Shown: piece after piece, positions 13,226 through 23,872 of the stretch
Layout: each line of letters begins with the position of its first letter
Numbering within the stretch: position 1 is the stretch's first letter
Notes under the pieces: model-generated
Databases searched by the model: none
What the model was told of the DNA's origin: nothing
What the model saw: the letters and a program-made list of their open reading frames with translations, nothing else
NCBI RefSeq assembly: GCF_004193775.1
Contig: NC_041003.1
Coordinates: forward strand, 24,792,685-24,856,684
DNA length: 64,000 bases
From: Glycine soja
Lineage: Eukaryota > Streptophyta > Magnoliopsida > Fabales > Fabaceae
Direction of reading: 5' to 3'
Program-made: the position numbers and the translations under genes

Positions 13226-13815
13226 GAAGTCCTATGTATTCCCTTGCACTCTATTACATGTTGAAAAATCCTTTGGAAGACAATCCCTTATTGCAGAGCT
13301 TTGTGGATGGAGATGATGCTTATAAGAACCTAGGATTTAAGTTGATACCATATATTTCTAAGGTTCATTTATACTAAAATGTGACATGTAATAAACACCA
13401 ACAAAAAAAATGCAGGATCAGGATAATAAGCGTATCTAAGGGTTTTTGCTCCCACGTGACTTGTTTCTCTCAAGGATCATGGATAGTAAAGAAAAGTGTT
13501 TGAAAGAAAGCATGTTTAGTGGGACAAGCACTAGAAATGCTTTATATCCATGTGAAGAACTATCTATAGCTAACAAACATGGCCTAATTTCGTAATCCTT
13601 GAAAAGCACTAGTGATTTTGCTATATCCTTTTTGCTTGTGTAATTTACAAACTTATAGTTGACTTTTCACACAAAATTTTCCTTATTATCTTAAATTATG
13701 TTTACATTATTAGATTGATATCGATGTTAGATATTCAACCGTGGTAAGAGGGGTGGCTAGCCTAGTTTTTGGATACTTGAACAATTTGGTGGTAGAAATG
13801 ACATTTCTGGTTGTC
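13226..13815 (+). pseudogene. EDR2-like (DUF1336) host gene fragment
   Basis: Three exon-like blocks translate to the C-terminal DUF1336 domain of ENHANCED DISEASE RESISTANCE 2-like proteins. Block 1 (about 13226-13358) reads LALYYMLKNPLEDNP... then DGDDAYKNLGFKLIPYISK before a GT donor. Block 2 (about 13473-13570) follows a TTTCTCTCAAG acceptor and reads GSWIVKKSV, a TGA stop, then KKACLVGQALE. Block 3 (about 13705-13815) reads IDIDVRYSTVVRGVASLVFG then YLNNLVVEMTFL. EDR2-type proteins carry START and PH domains and act at membranes as negative regulators of cell death; only the last domain is left here. The TGA and degraded splice sites make it a pseudogene. A gypsy solo LTR is inserted at the end of block 3, at what looks like the exon-intron boundary (ctg|gtgaattc). 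Confidence 0.8.
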
Positions 13816-14116
13816 ATACCCTAATTTCATTTGGGGATGATCATTTGCAAACATTTAGATTCTCGCCAGCCGAATTAAGCTGTTTAACACCTGTTTCCCT
13901 ATAATCCGCAAGGTTTGGTGACGTTTCAGAATGAAATGAGCAAGAAACTCAAAGTAGGGGCAAAATGGTCCATTTTGGAACATTCTTCAGCCCCTAGGCC
14001 AACCTAGGCCCACTAGGTGACTTAGAGGAGAAGCAACCAGCTCACCTGGGTGAGCAAGTTGCTTATGGAGTAAGTCACCAGCTCAGCTGGGCGGCAAGCT
14101 CCTCCCCCTATTTATC

Positions 14117-14849
14117 TTTTTCATTCCCTTCTCCCTTTGCCAAAAAGAATTCGCCAAGGACTACCCGCCTGAATTCTTTTTGTGTCTTTCTTCTCCCTTT
14201 TCCAAAAGAACGAAGGACTAACCTCCTGAATTCTTTTGTGTCTCCCTTCTCCCTTGTCAAAGAATTCAAAACGACACAGTCTGAGAATTCTTTTGATTCT
14301 TCCCTTTCCCATAAACAAAAGATTTCAAAGGACTAATCGCCTGAGAATTCTTTTGTTTCCCCATTCACAAAGTTTCAAAGGACTAACCGCTTGAGAACTT
14401 TGTCTTAACACATTGGATGGTACATCCTTTGTGGTACAAGTAGAGGGTACATCTATTTGGGTTTATTGTGACTGAGAACAAGAGAGGGTACATCTCTTGT
14501 GGATCAGTTCTAGTGGAGGGTACATCCACTAGGTTGTTCAAAGAGAACAAGGGAGGGTACATCCCATGTGGATCTTTGCATGTAAAGGACTTTACAAGGT
14601 TGAAAAGAAATCTCAAGGACCGTAGGTCGCTTGGGGACTAGATGTAGGCACGGGTTGTTGCCAAACCAGTATAAAACTCTTGTGTTTGTCTTCTTCTTCC
14701 CTACACTCTTTAATTTCCGCTGTGCATTTTAATTATTGCTTTTACTTTTGGTAACATTAAGAAGGATAGATTTTTAATTAGTAAAGGTTCGTTAATAATT
14801 AATTCAACCCCCCCTCTTCTTAAGTATTCCGAGGCCACTTGATCCAACA
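14117..14849 (+). repeat. truncated 5' LTR of the copia element
   Basis: Aligns with 20833-21565 of the 3' LTR and ends ...GGCCACTTGATCCAACA, followed directly by the primer-binding site. The first 940 bp or so of the LTR are missing. The junction at about 14116 joins gypsy LTR sequence to the middle of the copia LTR, which implies a deletion across the insertion boundary. Confidence 0.88.
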
Positions 14850-14851
14850 AG

Positions 14852-14863
14852 TGGTATCAGAGC
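14852..14863 (+). promoter_or_regulatory. primer-binding site (initiator tRNA-Met type)
   Basis: TGGTATCAGAGC, two bases after the LTR end, is the classic plant copia primer-binding site complementary to initiator tRNA-Met. Confidence 0.92.
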
Positions 14864-14899
14864 AGGTATCTTGTAGAAAGTTTAACCACTTCAAGATTC

Positions 14900-15501
14900 A
14901 TGGCCTCTTCAAATTATTTGTTTCCTGAAGGAAATTCCATTCATAGACCACCTATCTTCAATGGTGAGGGTTACCACTATTGGAAAACCCGTATGCAGAT
15001 TTTCATTTAAGCCATAGATTTAAATATTTGGGAAGCAATAGAAATAGGACCTTACATACCCACTGTAGTAGATGTAAGCACAGGTACCATAACACAAAAA
15101 CCTAGAGATTAGTGGACAAAAGAAGATAGAAGAAGAATCCACTATGATCTTAAAGCCAAAAACATTATTACTTCAGCCCTAGGAATGGATGAGTATTTTA
15201 GAGTGTAAAATTGCACAAATGCCAAGGAGATGTGGGATACTCTCCAACTTACACATGAAGGAACCACTGATGTAAAAAGATCTAGAGTCAATACCCTTAC
15301 ACATGAATATGAATTCTTTAGGATGAACCCTAATGAAAACATCCATAGCATGTAGAAAAGATTCACACACATAGTCAACAATCTTGCTTCTCTAGGAAAA
15401 ATCATCCCTAATGAAGATCTAATTAATAAAGTTTTAAGATGCTTAAGTAGGGAATGGCAGCCCAAGGTAACTGGTATTTCTGAAAGTAAAGATCTCTCTT
15501 C
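14900..15501 (+). pseudogene. copia gag, N-terminal part
   Basis: The ATG at 14900 opens a UBN2/copia-type gag (MASSNYLFPEGNSIHRPPIF..., then MWDTLQLTHEGTTDVKRSR). It would form the virus-like particle. Four in-frame stops interrupt it: TAA near 15007, TAG near 15111, TAA near 15207 and TAG near 15353. Each stands where a glutamine codon (CAA or CAG) is plausible from the family, fitting C-to-T decay. The frame ends at the inserted solo LTR, and the coding sequence resumes at 17078 with MSLATLFGKLQEHEMEL. Confidence 0.85.
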
Positions 15502-17077
15502 TGTTGGATCAAGTGGCCTCAGAATAATTAAGAAGTGGGGTTGAATTAATTATTACTAAACCTTTACTAATTAAAAAATTACTCTTCTGAGGCTTTTACT
15601 TATGTTGTTAAGAGAATAAGGAATAGAAGAGAAACTTAACCAAAAGTAAAAGTGGAAATTAAAATGCACAGCGGAAAGTAAAAGAGTAGGGAAGAAGGAG
15701 ACAAACACACGAGAGTTTTTATACTGGTTCGGCAACAACCCGTGCCTACATCCAGTTCCCAAGCGACCTGCGGTCCTTGAGATTTCTTTCAACCTTTTAA
15801 AAATCCTTTTACAAGCAAAGATCCACAAGGGATGTACCCTCCCTTGTTCTCTTTGAACCTAGTGGATGTACCCTTCACTAGAACTGATCCACAAGAGATG
15901 TACCCTCTCTTGTTCTTAGTCAACAACCCAAGTAGATGTACCCTCTACTTATACCACAAAGGATGTACCCTCCAATGTGTTAAGACAAAGATCTCAGGCG
16001 GTTAAACCTTTGATACTTTGTGAATGGGGATACAAAACAATTCTCAGGCGGTTAGTCCTTTGAACACTTTTGTATAAGGGAAAGGGAAGAATCAAAAGAA
16101 TTCTCAGACTGTGTCGTTTTGAATTCTTTGACAAGGGAGAAGGGAGACACAAAAGAATTCAGGCGGTTAGTCCTTGGCGAATTCTTTTTGGCAAAGGGAG
16201 AAGAGATGAAAAGAATGAATAGCACAAGTTTTCAAGGTTTAGAAAACCAGAAAACTTTGGAATGCTTTTGGCACAAAGAAGAAGAAGAAGTTCAAAGAGA
16301 TTCAAGGCTTGTAAAGGATTGTATTGCATTGTTAGAAAGATTGATTGAAAATGCAAAACAAAGTCTTGCTTTTATAGACTCTTCATGTCTGGTCAAGAGA
16401 ACCATTTAGAAGAGTTATGACTTTTAGAAAAACTTAAATCCAATTTGAAAAAGTCAAAAACCATTTGAAGAGTTACATCTTTTGATTTACTCAGAAACAA
16501 TCACTGGTAATCGATTACCAAATCAATGTAATCGATTACACAAAGCTTTTATGTGAGAGGATGTGACTCTTCACATTTGAATTTGAATTTCAACGTTCAA
16601 AGGCACTAGTAATCGATTACCAAAACATTGTAATCGATTACAACTTTTTGAAATCAATTGGAACATTGTAAATTCAGTTGAAAAACTTTTTCAAATCCAT
16701 TTTGCTACTGGTAATCCATTACAATAATCTGGTAATCGATTACCAGAGAGTAAAAACTCTTTGGTAAACATGTTTTGAGAAAAATCTATGTGCTACTCAG
16801 TTTTTGAAAAAACCTTTTCATACTTATCTTGATCAAGTCTTCTCTTGATTCTTGAATCTTGATCTTGATTCTTGGATGCTTGATCCTTGAATCTTGATTC
16901 TTGATTCTTGAATTCAACTTTCCTCTTGAGTCTTGAAGTATTCTTTCTATCTTGAATATCTTGAACTCATTCTTTGATTGACCTTTGAGCTTTTTGTCAT
17001 CACCTTTGTCATCATCTTTGTTATCATCAAAACATCTTTGAATTAATCTTGATTCATCATGAAGCTTTGCTTCTACA
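15502..17077 (-). mobile_element. inverted copia solo LTR inside gag
   Basis: The 1576-bp segment is the reverse complement of the copia LTR at 19890-21565: it starts TGTTGGATCAAGTGGCC and ends GCTTCTACA. It is flanked by an exact 5-bp TSD, tcttc (15497-15501 and 17078-17082). No internal sequence is present, so it is a solo LTR of the same or a sister family that landed in the gag of its own relative. Removing it and one TSD copy rejoins the gag frame. Confidence 0.93.
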
Positions 17078-17531
17078 TCTTCTATGTCTCTTGCTACTTT
17101 GTTTGGAAAATTGCAGGAACATGAAATGGAACTCCAACGTCTTAATCAAAATGAAGAAACCGACAAAAAGAAGAGAAGTATAGCACTTAAAGCTTCATCA
17201 TCAATACAAGAAGAAAATGAAGAAGAAGATTCAAATGATGAAGAAGACTTCTCACTCTTTGCGAAGAAGTTCCAGAAATGGAAGAAGATCACAAGAAGAC
17301 TCTCAAGTTCTTAGATGTTACAAATGCAACCAACTTGGTCACATCAAAGCTAATTGTCCTTCAAATGAAGAATGGCCTGAGAAAAGTGATAAGAAAAGAT
17401 ATGATGAAAGAAGGACCAAGAAGGCCTACATTGCATGGGATGACAATGATTCATCTGACGGTTCAGAAAAGGAGATCAACCTTCTAACCAAGGATTATGA
17501 GAGTGATGAGAACATTTCTCATGAAGATTAA
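17078..17531 (+). pseudogene. copia gag, C-terminal part with zinc knuckle
   Basis: Resumes the gag frame after the solo LTR: MSLATLFGKLQEHEMEL, an acidic E/D-rich segment, then a CX2CX4HX4C knuckle (CYKCNQLGHIKANC) at about 17316-17357 and a SIRE-like tail (KKAYIAWDDNDSSDGSE). The segment before the knuckle (starting 17084) and the knuckle segment (frame of 17217) are in different frames, so there is a frameshift near 17270-17290. The knuckle would bind the element RNA. The stop at 17529-17531 is followed by no pol sequence. Confidence 0.85.
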
Positions 17532-17840
17532 GTAAAAAGAAAAAAGTATGACTTTCATCTTTGAAGATCTAGATACCTTTAATCATGAAAAGGGTAACAT
17601 CAAAACCTTTCTCATTTGAAAGTTTATTTTGGTTGAAATTTTCTTTTCAATTAATTTGATTATTATGACTAACAAAATTTTTATTTGTTTGTCTTGATTG
17701 ATTGAAATTGTGAGTATGTGTTTATATGTTCTTGATTAAGTTAATTTTTCTTTCTCAAAGCATGAAGTCTCCTTTAGAAATTTGATAATATTTATTATCT
17801 TTACTCTTTAATACTTGAGTTGAGTTGATTATTGTGATAG

Positions 17841-17886
<46 letters not shown>

Positions 17887-18321
17887 TTTAAATAGTTATG
17901 CATGATTTTGAATATGATATGTGAATTACTTGATTAAAATTCATTCATAAAGTATTTTTTAATATATATTTTCTTTAAGAATGTATTTTGACATTCATTC
18001 AAATCTTTTTTCCCTTAAAAGTCAGCCAGCCTTTATTTTTGGCTAAAATGCTTTCTGGTAATCGATTACAGGCAGTTAAAGTAAGATGTAATCGATTACA
18101 AAATTCTGTAATTGATTACAACGTGTCCCTGCCCCTATATATTCAAAATTCCAAATCAGAAATCTGCATCTTCTCTCTTTTTCGAAAACCCTCGTTCCCA
18201 ATTCTCCCTTCTGTCATATCTCACTCATTTCTTGCCCAAATCACTCCCCACAAAGCCCAAACTTCATCTTTTTTCATTCTATTTCATTTGAACCGATTGA
18301 AATTTCAAATAATCCTTTCAA
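17532..18321 (+). other. copia spacer where pol is missing, with (TA)n tract
   Basis: AT-rich DNA with a perfect TA microsatellite at 17847-17884 and three TAATCGATTAC-type motifs near 18058-18118. No protease, integrase or reverse transcriptase motif is visible in any frame. The pol deletion junction must lie in or at the start of this stretch. Confidence 0.6.
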
Positions 18322-19434
18322 ATGGCAGAACCATCAAAGAAGCGAAAGGGTTCTTCGAGTCGGAGTCAACGACATTCCGAGACTCAAGAAACGCCTATTC
18401 CTTCCTCTATTTCCTCTTCATCATTGTTCTCATCCGAAGAACACCGGATATGGTACACAAATCTTTTTGCTTCACGTTCCATTATTGATCCAAAATTCAT
18501 TGATATGGATTTCTTTTCAAATGAGAGTTTTGAATGCATTCAAGCATTTGAAAACTCCAATCTTATTCCTTTCATGTCTTTAAAATTTCCTGTTTACTCA
18601 GATTTAGTTAAAGCCTTCTATTCAAACCTAGAAATCCAAGAAGGCACTTTAATTTCTGAAGTTTATGGGATTAAAATGGTCATTGACCAATCCCTATTCT
18701 ATGATTTAACCCAATTATCCAATGAAGGTGTACCATTTGAAGGTACACTGATTGATGATTGGAAATATGAATTCTCTGTGCATGATGCCCGCTGGTTGGT
18801 TTGCACCAACCAAGCAGATATAACCGGAAGGCTTCTTGCCAGTTCATTTGCTTTTGAAAGCCGCATGCTTCATTATCTCATTGTGCGTATCTTGCTTCCA
18901 AGATCTTCAAACCTTGCACAGGTTTCTGAAAAAGATCTTATTGTTATGTGGGCTTTTCATAAAGGCCAACAAATTGATTGGGAACACTTAGTCTGATATC
19001 TCATGCATAAGGCATTGCGATTAAATGCTCCATTGCCATATCCACACCTAGTCACCCTCTTTCTTCAACACTTCAACATCCCTCTTGATTTTGAACCTTA
19101 TGTTCCAATCAAGAGATCCTTTCTAATAGGTGCTGCAGTGATTGCATCCTTTGGTTACCGTAAAGAGCATGATGGCTCTTGGGTGAAAAAGGGTGCTCAA
19201 CCCATCGATGAAGAAGGACACTTACATGGTGGAGAAGATTCCTCTCTTCTTCAAAAGATTTTGGACAGGTTTGATGGTCTTCAAACCTTTGTTGGTGAAA
19301 GGTTTGATACCTTGGAGTTACAAGTGTACATGCGATTCAATGAGATGGAGTCAAGGATCACCAAGGTCGAAGAAGATGTTTCTTACATTCGTACAAGCTT
19401 TGATCTACCACCACCGCCGCCACCATCATCTTAG
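18322..19434 (+). pseudogene. copia ORF2 / envelope-like gene (putative plant transposon protein domain)
   Basis: A 370-codon frame from the ATG at 18322, broken by one TGA (18994-18996, where CGA is plausible). It starts with a basic S-rich segment (MAEPSKKRKGSSSRSQR), continues with a helical globular region (residues about 40-270), a predicted coiled coil near residues 310-350 (FDTLELQVYMRFNEMESRI) and a proline run (DLPPPPPPSS) at the end. I see no clear signal peptide or membrane segment. In SIRE-type elements the ORF between pol and 3' LTR is often called envelope-like, and the globular part looks like the putative plant transposon protein domain found in several legume elements. The function is not known. 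ORF2 of element E (60600-62072) appears to be a distant relative. Confidence 0.65.
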
Positions 19435-19889
19435 TTTTCTATTATTATTAGTACTTTGATTTCTAGCTGTGTATTTGGCTATATTATTATGAAATTTGAA
19501 CAATTTAGTATTTCTTTTATTTGCATGGTGTGATTGAAAAATTATGAATTATGTCATATGACTATGTGGTTTTTATATATTTGATCTATTCATGTTTCTT
19601 GCTTCATGATTGGTTTATACTCTTTAATGAATGTCTTGTGTATGATTAGTAGTGTATGTATGTTTTTTTCTTGTTACGCACTTTGGCTTTTTGTTGATGC
19701 CAAAGGGGGGGGGGAGAGAAATAGGGATTAAATCAAGAACTCACATAAGTAATTAACTTAATTTCAAGTGAAGCATAAACTCAAAATCAAAGGGGGAGAA
19801 TATGGAAAATTAAGTGACAGATCGACTAGGAAAAAGTGTGTGTATGTGTTTCTTGATTTCAGGGTTGTCATCATCAAAAAGGGGGAGAT
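19435..19889 (+). other. copia 3' spacer with polypurine tract
   Basis: Untranslated stretch with three purine tracts: a G-run near 19707-19717, AAAGGGGGAGAA near 19790, and AAAAAGGGGGAGAT at 19876-19889 immediately before the 3' LTR. The last is the likely plus-strand primer; the others may be decayed or auxiliary copies. Confidence 0.75.
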
Positions 19890-20090
19890 TGTAGAACCAA
19901 GCTTCATGATTGAATCAAGATTGAGTCATGAATCTAGATTGATTCATGATGATGAATCAAGATTGATTCAAGATGTTTTGATGATAACAAAGATGATAAC
20001 AAAAAGTCCAAGAGAATGACTTCAAGATTGAGTCAAGAACAATTCAAGAATCAAGAATCAAGTTTCAAGTTTCAAGTTTCAAGTTTCAAG

Positions 20091-20167
20091 AATCAAGAAT
20101 CAAGAATCAAGAATCAAGAATCAAGAATCAAGAATCAAGAATCAAGAATCAAGAATCAAGAATCAAG
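20091..20167 (+). repeat. (AATCAAG)11 tandem array
   Basis: Eleven perfect copies of a 7-bp unit inside the copia 3' LTR, flanked by imperfect tttcaag and aatcaag copies from about 20030 to 20200. The inverted solo LTR has only short cttgatt runs in the equivalent place (16836-16915), so the array expanded in this copy. Confidence 0.9.
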
Positions 20168-20664
20168 AGTAATCAAGATCAAGATTCAAGAATCAAGAAA
20201 AGACTCAATCAAGATAAGTACTAAAATGTTTTTCAAAACATTGAGTAGCACATGAAGTTTTCACAAAAGCTTTTACCAAAGAGTTTTTACTCTCTGGTAA
20301 TCGATTACCAGTTTACTGTAATCGATTACCAGTAGCAAAGTTTGTTTTCAAAAGCTTTCAAACTGAATTTACAACGTTCCAATTAATTTCAAAATGGTGT
20401 AATCGATTACAAGATTTTGGTAATAAATTACAAGATTTTGGTAATCGATTACCAGTGTGTTTGAACGTTGAAATTCAAATTCAATTGTGAAGAGTCACAT
20501 CCTTTCACAAAAATGCTTTGTATAATCGATTACAATGATCTGGTAGTCGATTACCAATGATAAGTTTTGAATAAAAATCAAAAGATGTAACTCTTCCAAT
20601 GGTTTTTAAGTTTTTCTAAAGGTTATAACTCTTCTAATGGTTTTCTTGACCAGACATGAAGAGT

Positions 20665-20674
20665 CTATAAAAAC
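20665..20674 (+). promoter_or_regulatory. TATA-like box in copia LTR
   Basis: CTATAAAAAC in the middle of the LTR, a plausible position for the U3/R promoter. The equivalent TATAGACTC-type sequence is present inverted at about 16372-16382 (gcttttatagactc). Inference from sequence only. Confidence 0.4.
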
Positions 20675-22818
20675 AAGACCTTGACTTGCATTTTAGAATT
20701 CATTCACAACAATTATTACAATCCTTTACAATCTTTGAATCTCTTTGAACATCTTCTTCTTCTTCCTTCTTTGCCAAAAGCTTTCTAAAGTTTTCTGGTT
20801 TTCTAAACCTTGAAAACAAAAGTGTGCTATTCATCTTTTTCATTCCCTTCTCCCTTTGCCAAAAAGAATTCGCCAAGGATTAACCGCCTAAATTATTTTT
20901 TTGTCTCTCATCTCCCTTTTCCAAAAGAACGAAGGACTAACCGCCTGAATTCTTTTGTGTCTCCCTTCTACCTTGTTAAAGAATTCAAAACGACACAGTA
21001 TGAGAATTCTTTTGATTCTTCCCTTTCCCATAAACAAAAGATTTCAAAGGACTAATCGCCTGAGAATTCTTTTGTTTCCCCATTCACAAAGTTTAATAGG
21101 ACTAACCGCCTGAGAACTTTGTCTTAACACATTGGAGGGTACATCCTTTGTGGTACAATTAGAGGGTACATCTACTTGGGTTGTTGTGACTGAGAACAAG
21201 AGAGGGTACATCTCTTGTGGATCAGTTCTAGTGGAGGGTACATCCACTAGGTTGTTCAAAGAGAACAAGGGAGGGTACATCCCTTGTGGATCTTTGCTTA
21301 TAAAGGACTTTACAAGGTTGAAAAGAAATTTCAAAGATCGCAGGTCACTTGGGGACTGGATGTAGGCACGGGTTGTTGCTGAACCAGTATAAAACTCTTG
21401 TGTTTGTCTTCTTCTTCCCTACACTCTTTAATTTCCGTTGTGCACTTTAATTATTGCTTTTACTTTTGGTAACATTGAAAAGGATAGATTTTTAATTAGT
21501 AAAGGTTCGTTAATAATTAATTCAACCCCCCCTTCTTAATTATTCCGAGGCCACTTGATCCAACACGAGACGCTTTCGTCACATTTCCGTGATCAATTTT
21601 GTAAACATTCTGTGTCGTTCTTCGTCCATTCTTCATTGTTCATCGTTCTTCGACCGGTTAGTTTTCGATTTTGAAGCTTTGAATTCATTCTATGAACCCT
21701 TAGGGGTCCATTCTTGCCTTGTATGTGTTCATCTTCATTCTTCTACTGTTGGCATTCTTTTTCTTTGTTTTTAGCGAGCTTTGACCAATCGTTTAAGCCG
21801 TAATCTCAATTAAACACTATTTAAATGAATTTCAACCGATCGTTTGCATTGTAATCTCACTTAATCACCATTTAAATATGTTTCGACCAATCGTTTGTGT
21901 CGTAAACTCTTTTCATTAATGTAAAATATGTTTTAACCGGTCATTAGTGCTTCAAGTTATCTCTAAAAATGATTGAAGATTAATGAACCAAAACCAAATA
22001 AAACCAACTCATAAACTTCTTCATTTCATCAAAAAATCAAGATATCATTCAAAGGTCTAACGCCTTAGCGATTCTTGCATTTCAAACTTGAGAAGATCAT
22101 TTCAAGGTCCAATGCCTAAACGACTCTTTCTCCCCTTTTCAAAAATCAAGAAATCATTCAAAGGTCCAACACCTTAATGATTCTCGCCTTTCAAACTTGA
22201 GAAGAAAGTTTCAAGGTCCAACGCCTTAACGATTCTTTCCTTTCAAAAAATCAAGAGATCGTTTCAAGGTTCAATTCCTTAAACGACTTTTGTTCGGTTA
22301 AAATCAATCTTTCAAAAAAGATAAAAAAAAAAACAATTTAACCAACGTTTAGTTCTTAAAGAACTATGTAGGTCTGATTTCCTTATTGCACCTGACGATA
22401 TGTAGGAGCGAGGGAAGCACCCTTATCGACCCCAAAAAAGTAAAAAACATAAAACCCAAGAAAGTAAAAAACATAAAAAACCCAAAAAAGTAAAAAACAT
22501 AAAAAGCCCAAAAAGGTAAAAGAACATAAAAAGGGAAAATACATAGTTTTGAAGTCATGATTTGCACACTCGATTAGAGGCTACCGTCCCTTGTGATGGG
22601 CGCGTGGGGTGCTAATACCTTCCCCGGGCATAAATAACTCCTGAACCCTCATTTTCAAAATCCGTAGACCATCGTCTTTTTTTTTGTTTTTTCTTACATT
22701 TCCCTCAAATAAACATTGGTGTCGAATTCACGCATTTTTCTTCAAAGGAAGATGAACCTTTGGCCCAACCGAGAGGCCTTTTTCGCGCCCTTGCCGGAGG
22801 GCAGGTTGCGACACTGGT

Positions 22819-23204
22819 GAATTCATAATTTTTACTACCTAAATGTATTAATAAATCATATAAGTGCATCCAAAGAATTTTTGGTGAATTAATAATTTTT
22901 TACCTGTTAAATTCATAGTGTCTTTGAGAAGTAGAAGTGGATAGTACTACACCATCAAAAGTTAAGGATGTTGTTGTATTCAAGTTGCTGCCCTGCATGC
23001 TTCATGATGGTGGTAGTAGTTTTCCTATGATTTTTTTGGTGTGGCCGGTCAATTTGCAAAAGCACTTGTTCCTCACTTTTCTCTCGAAACTAAACATATG
23101 TTGCACAAAACTAATTCCTTGGCCCACACAAATTAATATAATTATCAATTATCAATCATCATCTTTTGTTTGTCTGTTCTAATTAATTTCTAATAATGTT
23201 AGGT
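22819..23204. other. flank between solo LTR and CACTA, unassigned
   Basis: Probably the original locus. Its first bases (gaattcataattttt, after the TSD ctggt) read like the start of an intron following EDR2-like exon block 3. No further EDR2 exon is recognisable. An 81-codon frame at 22937 has no family I know. Confidence 0.35.
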
Positions 23205-23207
23205 ATA

Positions 23208-23560
23208 CACTATTAGAAAATATGCTTTTTACATCGGTTATTTAGGACTTTCAACATCGGTTATTAACCGATGTTGAAAGTACAGACGTTAAAAGTATTA
23301 TCGTTAACATCGGTTTTTGAAAATTGATGTTAACGTAAAAATGACAACATTGGTTATTTAAATAACTAATGTTATATAATAAGAATTACACCAAAAAAGG
23401 TATCAATGTTCATACCAGCGTTGGTAGTTAACATCGGTTTTCATAAAAAAACCGATGTTAACGTTGTCAATTAACATCGGTTTTTGAGAAAACTGATGTT
23501 GTTTGTGTAGGCTAACATCGCTTTTTAAAAAAAAACCGATGTTGTTATTAGGAATTTTTT
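23208..23560 (+). repeat. left CACTA terminus and subterminal repeats
   Basis: Terminal CACTA followed by about nine acatcggtt(t) units in both orientations, including the perfect palindrome aacatcggttattaaccgatgtt at about 23250-23272. In En/Spm such repeats bind TnpA; the repeated unit here is the likely binding site. Confidence 0.92.
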
Positions 23561-23872
23561 AATGCACTGTCTATTTTTTCAATAAACCCAAAAATTAACC
23601 TGCAAATTTGAAATTAGACCACACAACATAACATATATCATTTGCATTCTGTTTTGAAACAATTTTTAGCAGAAAGCTAGCTAGTAAACTATCAATTGTA
23701 AAAAATCAATTGATAACTATCAATAAAGAATTTATTAATAACTATCAATAAAGAATATTCAATGTTAAAAGGAAACATCAATTGTAAAAAATGTAAAGCA
23801 AGCTAGTAAATTAATTAAGTAAACTAAAATTACAAAGGTCCCTAACATCCTAAGTTTGATTTCTAACTTTGA

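Larger units (their letters stand above)
14117..21565 (+). mobile_element. SIRE-like Ty1/copia element, internally deleted
   Basis: In order: truncated 5' LTR (14117-14849), initiator-tRNA primer-binding site, gag (split by a solo LTR), spacer, envelope-like/ORF2 gene (18322-19434), polypurine tract and full 3' LTR (19890-21565). Between the gag zinc knuckle (ends 17531) and ORF2 there is no protease, integrase, reverse transcriptase or RNase H, so the whole pol region is missing. The layout with an extra ORF between pol and 3' LTR is that of the SIRE/Maximus lineage. The right flank begins cgaga, but the left flank is lost with the 5' part of the LTR, so no TSD can be shown. Confidence 0.88.
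19890..21565 (+). repeat. 3' LTR of the copia element
   Basis: A 1676-bp LTR from TGTAGAACCAAGC to GATCCAACA, preceded by the polypurine tract. It holds a heptamer array, six or more TAATCGATTAC-type motifs (20297-20560), a TATA-like CTATAAAAAC at 20665-20674, and several agagggtacat repeats between 21130 and 21290. It matches 14117-14849 and, inverted, 15502-17077. Confidence 0.92.
13812..22813 (+). mobile_element. gypsy-type solo LTR split by a nested copia element
   Basis: The left part (13812-14116) starts TGTCATACCCTAATTTC and the right part (21566-22813) ends GCAGGTTGCGACA, a start and end I associate with a large soybean gypsy LTR family. The 5-bp sequence ctggt lies on both sides (13807-13811 and 22814-22818), an exact TSD, and no internal retrotransposon sequence is present, so this is a solo LTR formed by LTR recombination. 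Together the parts make about 1.55 kb. The copia element at 14117-21565 sits inside it, and some LTR sequence was lost at the left junction. Confidence 0.85.

Noticed and set aside
20030..20200. Regular short repeats that could be mistaken for a CRISPR-like array
   Set aside because: An uninterrupted heptamer microsatellite without spacers inside a plant LTR.
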